The notes beneath the pieces are model-generated. The model was not told where the DNA came from. It searched no databases and saw only the letters and a list, made by a program, of their open reading frames with translations. This document shows positions 43,269-52,147 of a stretch of 64,000 nt of DNA, in pieces (position 1 is the first letter of the stretch; the number at the start of each line of letters is the position of its first letter). The translations under genes were made by a program, and so were the position numbers. The stretch is from JAIBJN01 sp963830885 (GTDB lineage: Bacteria; Actinomycetota; Thermoleophilia; Gaiellales; Gaiellaceae), in the NCBI GenBank assembly GCA_963830885.1, contig CAWHOA010000015.1:62001-126000 (forward strand). The letters are read 5' to 3'.

Positions 43269-45394
43269 GCGGTCTCCTTTCCGTTGCCCCCGAGGGCGAG
43301 CGACTCGAGCACGAGCTCCGACAGCTCCCGCAGCTCGAGCTCGCCCTGGTGGCCTGACGTCTTGATCGCATCCTCGTACATGGTCACGTCCTTTGGGCAG
43401 GCGACGACGAAGTAGTCGATCGCCTCGAGGCCGACCGCCTCGTCGATGCGGCTCTCGCTCGGCCGCTGCGCGTCGTCGGACTTCAGCTCCTTCATCCAGA
43501 TGCGTCCGCCGCCGGCGCCGCAGCAGAAGGAGTTGTCGCGGTTCCGCGGCATCTCGACGAGCTCGCAGCCCAGCGCCTCGATCACCTGTCGCGGCTCGTC
43601 GTAGACGCCGTTGTAGCGGCCGAGCGTGCAGGGGTCGTGGTAGGTGACCCGGTAGCCGAGCCCCTTGCGCGGTCGCAGCCGCCCTGCCCCGAGCAGTTCG
43701 AGCAGGAGCTGGGAGTGGTGGACGACGTTCCAGTCGCCGCCGAGCTGCGGATACTCGTTCCTGAGCGTGTTGAAGGTGTGCGGGTCGGAGGTAAGGATCC
43801 GGTCGAAGCGGCAGCCCGAGAGCGTCGCGACGTTCTCCTCGGCCAGCGAAGACCAGAGGCCCTCCTCACCGGCCCGGCGCACGTCGTTCCCGGCGGTGCG
43901 CTCACCGTCGTAGAGGATCCCGAAGTCGACCCGGGCCAGGCGCAGGACGCGGGCGAGCGCCTGGCTGATCCTCTGGTTGCGGGGGTCGAAGGAGGCATAG
44001 TCGCCGACGAACCAGAGAATCTCGGTGCGTTCCTTGCGCGCGTCCTTGACGTCGAAGTCGAGATCCTTCGCCCAGCGGCCGCGCTTGCGCTTGGCCTCGC
44101 CGAACGAGTTCCCGGACGTGTAGATCGTCTCGAGGGTCTGCTGCAGCTGCCCGTCCATATCACCGCGCTCCACGAGAGCGCGGCGCATCTGGTTGATGAT
44201 CGGCACGTGCTCGATGCCGACCGGGCAGATCTCCACGCAGGCCATGCACTGCATGCAGGACCAGAGCGTCTCGGGCTTGATCACGGTGCCGAGGATGTCG
44301 GCGTGCTCGGGGAAGCGCGGCGGGATCCGCAGCGCCGACCGGTTGCCCATCGAGCCCTCGGCCACCTCGCGAAGGTCGAGGATCAGGTCGCGCGGCGAGA
44401 GCGGATAGCCCGAGGCGGTCGCCGGGCACGCGGCGTGGCACTTGCCGCACTTCGTGCATGCGTCCAGGTCGAGCAGGTGCTTGGGCGCGAGCGCGTCGAT
44501 GGTCGCGTAGCCGACCTCCTCCGGCTTCGCGTTTGCCGGTAGCGGCAGGAGCGCGTTGCCGGCGCGCTCGTCCTTCGCTGCGACCCCCGCCGGGCCGGCC
44601 AGCATGTGCACCGCCTTCGTGAACGGGATCGATGAAACCCAGAAGAGCGCGAACACGCCGTGCACCCACCAGGTGACCGCGCGGGCCGACTCGGCCGCGC
44701 CGCCGTCGAAGCCAACCGCGATGAACGCCTGGCCGACCAGCCAGCCGAACGGGGCCCACTTCTCGAAGGAGGGGTCGTCCGCCGCGATGCGGAAGGACTC
44801 GAGCAGGAAGCCGGTGAGCGCGAGGAAGAGCAGGCTGCCGAGAAAGACCCAGTCGCCCAGGCGGTAGCGCTTCGCTTCGTCCGCGAGCAGTGCTGCCGGC
44901 TCGGCCGGACGCCAGTAGGACAGGCGGAAAGGCCGCAACACGCCGCGCTTCACCGCGAACACGCTCAGGCCGACGATCAGCGCGAAGCCGAAGACGTCGA
45001 GGAAGAGCGAGTAGCCGAGGTAGAACCAGCCCTGCCAGAAGAACCAGCCGAGGACTGGCTCGGCGAAGTCGTCCTGGAAGGCGAGTATGCCCGTCCCGAT
45101 GAAGAGGACGACGAACCCGTAGAAGACGAGCAGGTGGCCGAGGCCCGAGAGCGGGTCCCGCCGGCGGATCCAGGCGTGTGTGGCGACGATCTTCGTCGTG
45201 GCGACGGCGCGCTGGAGCGGGTTGCCGACCGGCGCCTTCGTGCGGCCGCGGCGGTACTTGAGGACGAGGCGGCCGACCCCGACGAGGAAGATCGCCACCG
45301 AGATGGCGATGAGGACGTACCAGAGGACGATCTGCCAGGTCTCGAGGCCGGCGAAGGTCTCGCGCGTCTCCTCGGCGCCCAGCAGAACGGGCAT
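43265..45394 (-). CDS. etfD: ETF:quinone oxidoreductase, membrane Fe-S type (EtfD-like)
   Basis: A 709-residue protein. The N-terminal ~270 residues have about six spans (WYVLIAISVAIFLVGVGRL; GHLLVFYGFVVLFIGTGIL). Two [4Fe-4S] motifs follow: CTKCGKCHAACPATASG and CMQCMACVEICPVGIEH. The C-terminal CCG domains read YHDPCTLGRYN and FCCGAGGGRIWM. The layout matches EtfD of actinobacteria (Mycobacterium Rv0338c type), which passes ETF electrons to menaquinone. It lies directly downstream of etfA. Confidence 0.85.
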   Translation of the reverse strand: MPVLLGAEETRETFAGLETWQIVLWYVLIAISVAIFLVGVGRLVLKYRRGRTKAPVGNPLQRAVATTKIVATHAWIRRRDPLSGLGHLLVFYGFVVLFIGTGILAFQDDFAEPVLGWFFWQGWFYLGYSLFLDVFGFALIVGLSVFAVKRGVLRPFRLSYWRPAEPAALLADEAKRYRLGDWVFLGSLLFLALTGFLLESFRIAADDPSFEKWAPFGWLVGQAFIAVGFDGGAAESARAVTWWVHGVFALFWVSSIPFTKAVHMLAGPAGVAAKDERAGNALLPLPANAKPEEVGYATIDALAPKHLLDLDACTKCGKCHAACPATASGYPLSPRDLILDLREVAEGSMGNRSALRIPPRFPEHADILGTVIKPETLWSCMQCMACVEICPVGIEHVPIINQMRRALVERGDMDGQLQQTLETIYTSGNSFGEAKRKRGRWAKDLDFDVKDARKERTEILWFVGDYASFDPRNQRISQALARVLRLARVDFGILYDGERTAGNDVRRAGEEGLWSSLAEENVATLSGCRFDRILTSDPHTFNTLRNEYPQLGGDWNVVHHSQLLLELLGAGRLRPRKGLGYRVTYHDPCTLGRYNGVYDEPRQVIEALGCELVEMPRNRDNSFCCGAGGGRIWMKELKSDDAQRPSESRIDEAVGLEAIDYFVVACPKDVTMYEDAIKTSGHQGELELRELSELVLESLALGGNGKETA

Positions 45395-45407
45395 CAGGTT
45401 CGGATTC

Positions 45408-46346
45408 TCAATAGAGCTTTTCCAGCTCCTCCGCGATCTCGAAGAGGTCGGCCACGGCCCCGTAGTGCGCCACGTTGAAGATGGCAGCCTCGGGGTCGGT
45501 GTTCACGGCGATGATCGTCCCGCTCGTCTTCATCCCGGCCAGGTGCTGCACCGCGCCGGAGATTCCGAGGGCGAGGTAGACCTTCGGCTTCACGGTCTTG
45601 CCGGACTGGCCGACCTGGCGCGCGCTCGGCATCCAGCCAGCGTCGACGAGCGGCCGCGACGACGAGAGCGTGGCGCCCATCGCGTCGGCCAGCTCCTGGA
45701 ACTGCTCCAGATTTTCCTTGTCGCCGACCCCCCGGCCGACGGAGAGGAGGAAGTCGGCCGTCGTGATGTCGACGTCGCCGGCCTGCACCTCGACCCAGCC
45801 CGTGTGGCGCGCGCGGGATGTCACTGGGGCCACGCCTATCTCGGTGACACCGGCCGAGCCGGATCCTTCAGCGGGCGGCCAGGCGGTCGGGCGGACGAGG
45901 AGGATCACGCGGTCGTGGCCTGGGAAGTCCACCTCGGCGTTGACCTTGGCGCCGTAGAAGGAGCGCTCCGCCACGAGGCCGTCGTCCTCTCGGCGCACCG
46001 CGAGGACGTCAGAGGCGAAGCCGCTTCCGAGCTTGGCCGCGAGCGCCGGCCCGTAGCCCATCGCGCTGACGGTGAAGCCGAGGAGGACGACTTCCGGGCT
46101 CCGCTCGGCGACCAGCTGCTCGACGGCGTTCTGGTAGACGTCGTTCTCGAACTCGTCGGCATCTACGCGGACGGCGAGGATCTCGTCGACGCCCTCGACG
46201 TTCACGGCCTCCGTGAAGGCGGAAGGATCGCGCGCGATCACCGCCACCTCGACGGGCCCGCCGAGGCTCCTCGCAGCGCTGATCAACTCGAGCGTCACCG
46301 GGCGGAGCTCGCCGCGGACGTGCTCGGCGATGACCAGGACGCTCAT
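45408..46346 (-). CDS. etfA: Electron transfer flavoprotein alpha subunit EtfA
   Basis: A 312-residue protein. The C-terminal FAD domain contains SSRPLVDAGWMPSARQVGQS, GKTVKPKVYLALGISGAVQH and TSGTIIAVNTDPEAAIFNVA, which are classic EtfA motifs. It pairs with EtfB to take electrons from TMADH. ATG start after a 130-base gap from etfB that contains a repeat element. Confidence 0.92.
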   Translation of the reverse strand: MSVLVIAEHVRGELRPVTLELISAARSLGGPVEVAVIARDPSAFTEAVNVEGVDEILAVRVDADEFENDVYQNAVEQLVAERSPEVVLLGFTVSAMGYGPALAAKLGSGFASDVLAVRREDDGLVAERSFYGAKVNAEVDFPGHDRVILLVRPTAWPPAEGSGSAGVTEIGVAPVTSRARHTGWVEVQAGDVDITTADFLLSVGRGVGDKENLEQFQELADAMGATLSSSRPLVDAGWMPSARQVGQSGKTVKPKVYLALGISGAVQHLAGMKTSGTIIAVNTDPEAAIFNVAHYGAVADLFEIAEELEKLY

Positions 46347-46397
46347 CCGTCACACCTGGCCGCAGTGTCGGCACGATCCGTATCCCATGGATGCGGA

Positions 46398-46441
46398 TTT
46401 CGGCGATAGGCTCGCAGTGGGTGGTGGGCCGGGGTGCCCCT
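46398..46441 (+). repeat. Intergenic repeat, copy 2 (between etfB and etfA)
   Basis: Near match of the repeat at 2526-2570. Its G-rich block (46419-46441) has one mismatch to that of copy 1, and the preceding TAGGCTCG aligns with TACGCTCG. It is on the strand opposite to etfBA, so an antisense RNA or a promoter-like remnant is possible. Confidence 0.5.
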
Positions 46442-46476
46442 ACAGGTGGCGTGCGTAACAGAAGCCCGGGTGCCGG

Positions 46477-47238
46477 TCATGCCTTCATCCGGTCGTCGAC
46501 GATCTCCTTGATGCGGCCTGCGACTGCGGCCGCGTTCCCGTCGAGCATCTCGGCGCCTTCGCCCTTGGGCGGGACGAACATCCGCCGTACGCGGGCGGCC
46601 GGCGTGCCCAGGTCGCCGGGTTCGCGCACCTCGATCTCCTTCTGCTCCGCCTGCTTGATCGCGCGCAGCGTCGCATAGCGCGGCTCGTTGATCCCGGTCT
46701 GGATCGTGAGCACAGCCGGCGTGTCCACCTCGACGACGTCGACCAGTCCGCCCTCCAGCTCGCGGTGGACCGTCGCCGTCCCGTTTCCGAGCTCGAGCTT
46801 CGTCACGACGGCGACCCGCGGCAGGTCGAGGATCTCCGCGAGCGCGGCCCCGGTTGCCGCTTGCACCGCGTCGCTCGACTGGACGCCGCAGAGGACCAGG
46901 TCGGGGCTCTCCGCCCGGACGACCTCCGCGAGCGCGCGGGCGACCGTGATCGGGTCGGCACCGGCCAGCTCGTCCGCCCAGATGCGGATGCCTCTGTCGG
47001 CGCCCATGGCGAGCGCGCGCCGCATGGCGTCCTCCGCGTCCTCGTCGCCGACGGTGACCGCGACCACCTCGCCCTCCCCCGCCGCCTCGAGCAGGCGCAG
47101 CGCCTCCTCGGTGGCGAACGAGTCCCACTCGTTGAGGGCGTAGTCGAGGTAGTCGGGGTCGACGTCCCGCTCGTCGTCGGTGAACTCGACCTCGTCTCCC
47201 AGCGAGCCGACCTGCTTGACGCAGACGACCAGCTTCAT
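46477..47238 (-). CDS. etfB: Electron transfer flavoprotein beta subunit EtfB
   Basis: A 253-residue protein. It begins MKLVVCVKQVGSLGDEVEFT, then has ALNEWDSFATEEALRLLEA, VVAVTVGDEDAEDAMRRALAMG and LVLCGVQSSDAVQAATGAALAE, typical of EtfB. It is 13 bases after the TMADH stop, consistent with a dedicated ETF for TMADH. Confidence 0.93.
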   Translation of the reverse strand: MKLVVCVKQVGSLGDEVEFTDDERDVDPDYLDYALNEWDSFATEEALRLLEAAGEGEVVAVTVGDEDAEDAMRRALAMGADRGIRIWADELAGADPITVARALAEVVRAESPDLVLCGVQSSDAVQAATGAALAEILDLPRVAVVTKLELGNGTATVHRELEGGLVDVVEVDTPAVLTIQTGINEPRYATLRAIKQAEQKEIEVREPGDLGTPAARVRRMFVPPKGEGAEMLDGNAAAVAGRIKEIVDDRMKA

Positions 47239-47251
47239 GCTCTCAGACCAC

Positions 47252-49372
47252 TCAGGCCGGCACCGCCTCGCGCTCGATCACCCTGCGCTCGCGCTTGAAG
47301 GGCAGCGGGACTTCCGGGTTGTCCGTGTCGATCTCGCGCGCGAGCCGGTGGCCCGAGAAGACCGCGTCGGCGGTCAGGCGCGGCGCCTCGCAGTCGCCGA
47401 TCCGGTAGAAGCCGGTGATGCCCTCGGCGACCATGGCGTCGATGCCGACCGAGTCCTTCAGCTCGCGGTAGAGCGCCTCGTTCGAGCGGCGCTGCGTGAC
47501 GAGCACCACCGCGTCGGCGGCGAACTCGTGCTCGTGGCCTTCCTCGTCGTAGACGTGGCTGGCGAGAACGCGGCCCTCTTCGAGCTTCGTCGGCAGGTGG
47601 TAGGTGACGATGTTCACGCCGAGCTTGTGCAGAATCCGGTGCTGGTTCGGCGCCTCGAGCGTGAAGTGCATGTACGGCGCAATGTGCCCGAGGTGCGTCA
47701 TGAGCGTCACCTTCTTGCCGTCGCGCGCCAGCTTCTCCGCCAGGGAGACGCCCATGTAGTAGCCGTCGTTGTCGAGGACGAGGACGCTCTCGCCCGGGAC
47801 CTCCTTGCCCTCGGACATGACCTGCTCCGGCGTCAGCTGCCACGGCAGGCTCGCGTCAGCGCCGGGGATCGTGTCGTGGGAGCAGCCGTTGAGGCCGTCC
47901 GTGGCCCAGTAGCCGCCGGTGGCGATGACGACGATCTCGGCGCCGTACTCCTTGACGCCGTTCGCGTCGAGCGTCGTGTTCGGGACGAACTCGACGTTCT
48001 TGAGCTTGTCGATCTGGATCTTGCGGTAGTTGACGACGCGAGCCCACTCGCCCAGGCCGGGCAGCTGCGGGATCCAGCGCATCCCGCCGCCCATGTCGTC
48101 ACCGGCCTCGACCAGGTGGACGCGGCGCATGCCGCGCTTGCCGAGCACCATGGCGCACTCCATCCCCGCCGGGCCGGCGCCGACGACGAGGACGTCGTTG
48201 TCGGCGTTCGCCGCCGGCTCGAACCGCTCGGGATGCCAGCCGCGCCGGTACTCCTCGCCTGCGGTCGCGTTCTGCGTGCAGATGAGCGGCGGGCCGCCGA
48301 TCTCCCAGCGGGAGATGCAGATGTTGCAGCCGATGCACTCGCGGATGTCATCCAGGCGGCCCTCGTCGATCTTTCGCGGGAGCCAGGGGTCGGAGATGGA
48401 CGGGCGGCAGGTGGCGATGATGTCGAGGGAGCCCGACTCGATCGCCTCGACCATCAGATCGGGGTTCGTGAAGCGGCCGACGCCGAGCACGGGCTTCTTG
48501 GCCACGCCCTTGACGGCCTTCTGCCAGGGGAGCATGCGGCCCGACTCGTAGAAGCGGGACGGCGTCGCGTCCTCGCCCCACTCGGCGATGCCGGAGACGT
48601 TGATGTCCCAGACGTCGACGATCTCGTCGCACATCTCGACGAACGGCAAGCAGTCGCGCTCGAGCTGCGTGCCGGCCTCGCCCATGAACATGTCGGTCGA
48701 CATGCGGACGGCGATTGCGCAGTCGGCGCCGACAGCTTCCCGCACCTGCTCGATCGTCTCGCGCCAGAAGCGTGCGCGGTTCTCGAAGGAGCCGCCGTAC
48801 TCGTCCGTGCGCCGGTTGTAGTACGGCGTCAGGAACTGCTGCGGCAGGTAGGAGTGCGAGCCGTAGACGTAGACGATGTCGAACCCGGCCTCGCGGGCGC
48901 GCTTCGCAGCCTCGACGTAGAAGCCCTGCACCGTCCGGATGTCGTCCTTGTCCATCTCCTTCGGATACGTGAGGTGCTCGAAGTCGCTCGGGATCTGCGA
49001 GGGCGCGCGCGGGACGCAGCGCGTCTCCATGCACGGGGCGTGCGGTCCGCCGTACCAGAGCTCGGCGGCGGCGAGGGCCCCGTGCTCGTGGAGCATGTCG
49101 CACATGAACCCGAGGTTCTTGATGTCGTCGTCGTCCCAGAGACGCGCGGAGACCCGGTGTGTGTCGTCAGACTCGGGATGGATCGAGCAGTACTCGGTGC
49201 AGACCGCGGCGTAGCCGCCCTCGGCCTTCATCGCGCGGAAGTGCGCCTGGCTCATGGGCTTCTCGGAGCCGAAGCCGTTGCAATGGGGGATCTGGTAGAA
49301 GCGGTTCTTCATCGTCTTCGGCCCGATCTGAATCGGCTCGAAGAGGATGTCGTGTCTGGGGTCGCGCGCCAT
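47252..49372 (-). CDS. tmd: Trimethylamine dehydrogenase (TMADH)
   Basis: A 706-residue flavo-iron-sulfur enzyme that aligns without gaps to my memory of Methylophilus TMADH over at least the first 365 residues (offset of one). It keeps Cys31 for covalent FMN, the substrate aromatic bowl Tyr61, Trp265 and Trp356, catalytic Tyr170, His173 and Asp268, and the [4Fe-4S] ligands Cys346, Cys349, Cys352 and Cys365 (CIGCNICISRWEIGGPP). It oxidises trimethylamine to dimethylamine and formaldehyde and passes electrons to ETF, whose genes follow. An AAAGGAGG ribosome site precedes the ATG. Histamine and dimethylamine dehydrogenases differ at the bowl residues. Confidence 0.9.
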   Translation of the reverse strand: MARDPRHDILFEPIQIGPKTMKNRFYQIPHCNGFGSEKPMSQAHFRAMKAEGGYAAVCTEYCSIHPESDDTHRVSARLWDDDDIKNLGFMCDMLHEHGALAAAELWYGGPHAPCMETRCVPRAPSQIPSDFEHLTYPKEMDKDDIRTVQGFYVEAAKRAREAGFDIVYVYGSHSYLPQQFLTPYYNRRTDEYGGSFENRARFWRETIEQVREAVGADCAIAVRMSTDMFMGEAGTQLERDCLPFVEMCDEIVDVWDINVSGIAEWGEDATPSRFYESGRMLPWQKAVKGVAKKPVLGVGRFTNPDLMVEAIESGSLDIIATCRPSISDPWLPRKIDEGRLDDIRECIGCNICISRWEIGGPPLICTQNATAGEEYRRGWHPERFEPAANADNDVLVVGAGPAGMECAMVLGKRGMRRVHLVEAGDDMGGGMRWIPQLPGLGEWARVVNYRKIQIDKLKNVEFVPNTTLDANGVKEYGAEIVVIATGGYWATDGLNGCSHDTIPGADASLPWQLTPEQVMSEGKEVPGESVLVLDNDGYYMGVSLAEKLARDGKKVTLMTHLGHIAPYMHFTLEAPNQHRILHKLGVNIVTYHLPTKLEEGRVLASHVYDEEGHEHEFAADAVVLVTQRRSNEALYRELKDSVGIDAMVAEGITGFYRIGDCEAPRLTADAVFSGHRLAREIDTDNPEVPLPFKRERRVIEREAVPA

Positions 49373-49398
49373 CTCGCGATGCCTCCTTTGCTGCAGAA

Positions 49399-49447
49399 CC
49401 GGAAACCGGCATTCTCCCAGTGGCTGCGGCAGGCTTGCAAGCCGCAG
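49399..49447 (-). promoter_or_regulatory. Structured leader of the TMADH gene
   Basis: In the 89 bases between uspA and TMADH, CTGCGGC (49424-49430) pairs with GCCGCAG (49441-49447) and a smaller CCGG-AAA-CCGG hairpin follows. It may be a processing or attenuation site between the permease/uspA part and the catabolic part of the operon. Confidence 0.4.
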
Positions 49448-49461
49448 CGGTTACGAGACGG

Positions 49462-49929
49462 CTAGTCGTCCACCCAGACGAGGCAGGGCGCGTCCGCGCG
49501 GATGCGCTTGATCGCCTTGCGGAAGTACCGCTTGCCCAGCCCCTTGCGGTCCGCCCCGAAGACCAGAAGCCCGATCTGCTCGTCGCGTGCCACCTCCAAC
49601 GCGATCTTCACGGGTCGCGGGCTGTGGAAGGCGAGCTGGGTCGTGGTGACCCCGCTCTCGCGCGCGCGACGGGCGACCGCGTCGAGGTGCTTGCGGATCA
49701 TCTGCTCGGCGTACTGGCGGGCGACGTGGCCCACGTAGTTGCGGTACTCGAGCGGGATCGCGTCGCAGATGTAGAGCTCGGCGCCGGTCTGGGCCGCCGA
49801 GTCGATCGCGAACGAGATCGCCGGCTCCTCGAGCTCGACGTTCAGCGTCAGCAGCATCACGGGCTTGACGCGCCGGCCGGTGGTCGCCGCGGTCGGCGGC
49901 GCAGCCCGGTCGAGCGTCCCGCCCGTCAT
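49462..49929 (-). CDS. Universal stress protein (UspA family)
   Basis: A 155-residue single Usp domain. It has VMLLTLNVELEEPAISFAID at the N-terminus and a late VARDEQIGLLVFGADRKGLGKRYF region; the usual G-2x-G-9x-G(S/T) ATP motif is incomplete here. The start overlaps the stop of the upstream membrane protein gene. It is in the TMADH operon; its role is unknown. Confidence 0.8.
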   Translation of the reverse strand: MTGGTLDRAAPPTAATTGRRVKPVMLLTLNVELEEPAISFAIDSAAQTGAELYICDAIPLEYRNYVGHVARQYAEQMIRKHLDAVARRARESGVTTTQLAFHSPRPVKIALEVARDEQIGLLVFGADRKGLGKRYFRKAIKRIRADAPCLVWVDD

Positions 49930-50282
49930 TCGCGGGTCGCCTCGAGCTCGAGCGTCGGCAGCTCGCCCGGGGAGGGCACGAACTTCCGCATGAACCAGCG
50001 CCTGATGTACCAGAACCAGAGCATGCCGGCGATGGGCACGGTGACCGCCGCGCCCCAGAGGCCCCAGAGGAAGAACGACACGACTCCGACCACGATGAGG
50101 AAGATCGCCCCCACGCGCACGTAGAGCCTCGCCTTGGCCTGGTGCGCCCGCACCTGGGGGAAGTTGCTCTCGGAGACCTGCGACGTGTCGTAGCTACGGC
50201 CGCACGAGCACTCGACCGTCTCCCCGAGCTTCGCCGAGTGGGTCTCGCCGCACTCGCATCGAACGGTGATGGGAATCGCCAC
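49926..50282 (-). CDS. Small zinc-ribbon membrane protein
   Basis: A 118-residue protein with an N-terminal zinc-ribbon pattern (CECGETHSAKLGETVECSCG, Cys pairs at about residues 9-11 and 26-28) and two hydrophobic helices (YVRVGAIFLIVVGVVSFFLW; WGAAVTVPIAGMLWFWYIRR). Family not recognised. GTG start. It is between the APC permease and uspA, linked to uspA by a four-base overlap. Confidence 0.65.
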   Translation of the reverse strand: MAIPITVRCECGETHSAKLGETVECSCGRSYDTSQVSESNFPQVRAHQAKARLYVRVGAIFLIVVGVVSFFLWGLWGAAVTVPIAGMLWFWYIRRWFMRKFVPSPGELPTLELEATRE

Positions 50283-50314
50283 GGGCCTCGCCGCCGATTC
50301 TAGACCCCGGACGC

Positions 50315-50342
50315 GGAGAGGGCGGGTTTCCCCGCCCTCTCC
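50315..50342 (-). terminator. Terminator after the APC permease gene
   Basis: A perfect 12-bp stem, GGAGAGGGCGGG with CCCGCCCTCTCC, around a TTTC loop. It lies 20 bases after the repaired stop of the permease. Confidence 0.7.
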
Positions 50343-50361
50343 AGGTCGATTGGCGTTTCGT

Positions 50362-51943
50362 CTAGCGGGCGCGGGCGGCGACGGCGGCTGCGCCGTCGAT
50401 CGCCTCCTGCGTCGGCTGCTCGTCGCTTGGATCCTTCCAGTGCACCTTCTTGCCCCACTGCCACTGGGCGATGATGTAGCCGAGGACGCCGGCAGACGAG
50501 CACGATGACGCCGACGATGATGATCCAGGGCACGCGCTCCGTCGGGCTGGCCGTGCCCGCGGCGTATTCCTCGCTCAGGTAGTCGAAGCCGTAGCCCGTG
50601 TACTTGAGCCCGTACACCCCGAAGATGATGAAGATCGCGTTCAGGGCGCAGAAGAGCCCTGCCAGCCACATCCAGACCTTGCCCAACTTGATCGGACGTG
50701 GCCAGTTGGGGCGGTCTCGTCGCAACAGCAGCACCCCCGACAGGGCGATCACGTGCGAGAGCATGTACCCGAGATTGCCCGCCGCGAGGATGAAGTAGAT
50801 GTTCTGGAACATGAGAAGCAGGAAGATGTTCAGCAGCATGTCGACGGTCATCGCCCGGCCGGGCACGTTGTGCCTGTTGAGGGTGCCAAGCTGCTTGATC
50901 GTCATCTTCTCCTCGGAGAGCGCGTAGAGCGCCCGCGAGCCGTCCATCGTCGCCGTGTTCATCGAGAGCAGCAGGCCGGCGCAGAGACAGACGACGAGGA
51001 ACTTCCCGAAGCCCTCGCCCGCGATCGAGTTGACGACGTCGGTGAGCCAGACCACCCCGGTCGTGTCGGCGAAGAGGGCGTCGTAGCCGATCGTCCCGAG
51101 TACGACGATCGGGAGCAGGATCGACAGGAAGACGTTGAGCGCTCCCACGGAGGCGAGCGCCTTCCGGGTGTCGTTGGCCGTGTCCTTGTACTCGGGCGCG
51201 AACGTCGCTCCGGCCTCTGGCCCGTAGGTCGACCAGCCGAGGATGTACATCCAGACCATGACCATCACGAACTGGTTGAAGAACGTCGGTGAGTCGCCGT
51301 AGAACTCGACGTTCGCCGCGATGAAGTTCGAGTTGATCTCGTGGTTCTGGAAGTCGCCGGTGACGAAGCCGCCGATGGCGATCACGAGGATCGGGATGAT
51401 CATCAGGGCCCCGACGACGTAGCTGAGCCCGACGGCCGGACGCATGCCGCGGATGTTGAAGATCCAGCAGAGCACGATGCAGGCGACCCCGATCAGCTGT
51501 GGCCAGCCGAGCGGGGAGTAGATGATCGGCGGGTCCCAGGTCGTGGTTGCGAAGTAGCTGTCGGCGCCGAACTCGGCGATGAGCAGGTACCCGATCAGGC
51601 TGCCGTAGATCGCGAGCACGCTCGACCAGGCGAACCAGTAGCCGAAGACGGCGATCGGGCCCGCGAACGAGAAGTGCTTGCGCCACCCTTCGCGCGCGTA
51701 GACCGACAGCCCTCCCGGCTTGTCCGGGAACATGGCGGCCGGCTCGCAGTAGATGTAGGCCTGGAGCGCGCCGATGAGGGCCGAGATGACCCAGAGGATG
51801 ATCGCGGGCGTGCCTCCGAGCGCGAGGATCGAGCCCCACAGGCCGATGAGCAGGAAACCCGGATTGGCGAGACCGATGACGAAGCCGTCCCACCAGCGGA
51901 TCGTCTTGAGGAGACGTCGTTCGTCAACTGCAACTTCAGCCAT
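50362..51943 (-). CDS. APC-superfamily amino acid/amine permease, frameshifted near its C-terminus
   Basis: A permease with about 12 spans; it begins RLLKTIRWWDGFVIGLANPG and contains GYWFAWSSVLAIYGSLIGYL and GWSTYGPEAGATFAPEYKD. The frame breaks at about 50485-50495 after IIVGVIVLV; the other frame continues GVLGYIIAQWQWGKKVHWKD and stops at 50362, just before the terminator. One extra base explains it. Location at the head of the TMADH operon suggests import of an amine or amino acid. GAGGAGGG precedes the ATG. Confidence 0.8.
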
Positions 51944-51984
51944 GCACCCTCCTCTGATTCGAGAGACGCCTTAGCCGGTCCGGG

Positions 51985-52046
51985 ACTGTAGACGGCATGT
52001 CGGACTGCCACTGGACGGGCGCTGCACGCCCCAATCGGCATGTCGG
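51985..52046. promoter_or_regulatory. Divergent control region with an 11-bp direct repeat
   Basis: CGGCATGTCGG occurs at 51993-52003 and again at 52036-52046, 43 bases apart (about four helical turns), between the divergent APC permease and aldehyde dehydrogenase genes. TACAGT on the minus strand (51985-51990) is a possible -10 box for the permease. The repeats look like regulator sites. Confidence 0.4.
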
Positions 52047-52147
52047 CGGCATCGGGATGCGCGCGACGGTACCACTCCTCGGGGTGGACTTTCAACAGGC
52101 CAGGCGGGCATGCGACACTGAACCGACAGCGAGGGAAGGGAGAGGAC

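Noticed and set aside
47252..49372. Histamine dehydrogenase or dimethylamine dehydrogenase identity
   Set aside because: Both differ from TMADH at aromatic-bowl residues that are all conserved here (Tyr61, Trp265, Trp356).
49373..49461. A fifth copy of the inverted-repeat element before TMADH
   Set aside because: The gap has hairpins and GGAGGCAT, but the ends do not pair over more than five bases and the GAGCACCAAGCC core is absent.
47180..49465. 761-residue open frame antisense to TMADH
   Set aside because: Low-complexity composition without motifs, while the minus strand carries all TMADH residues.
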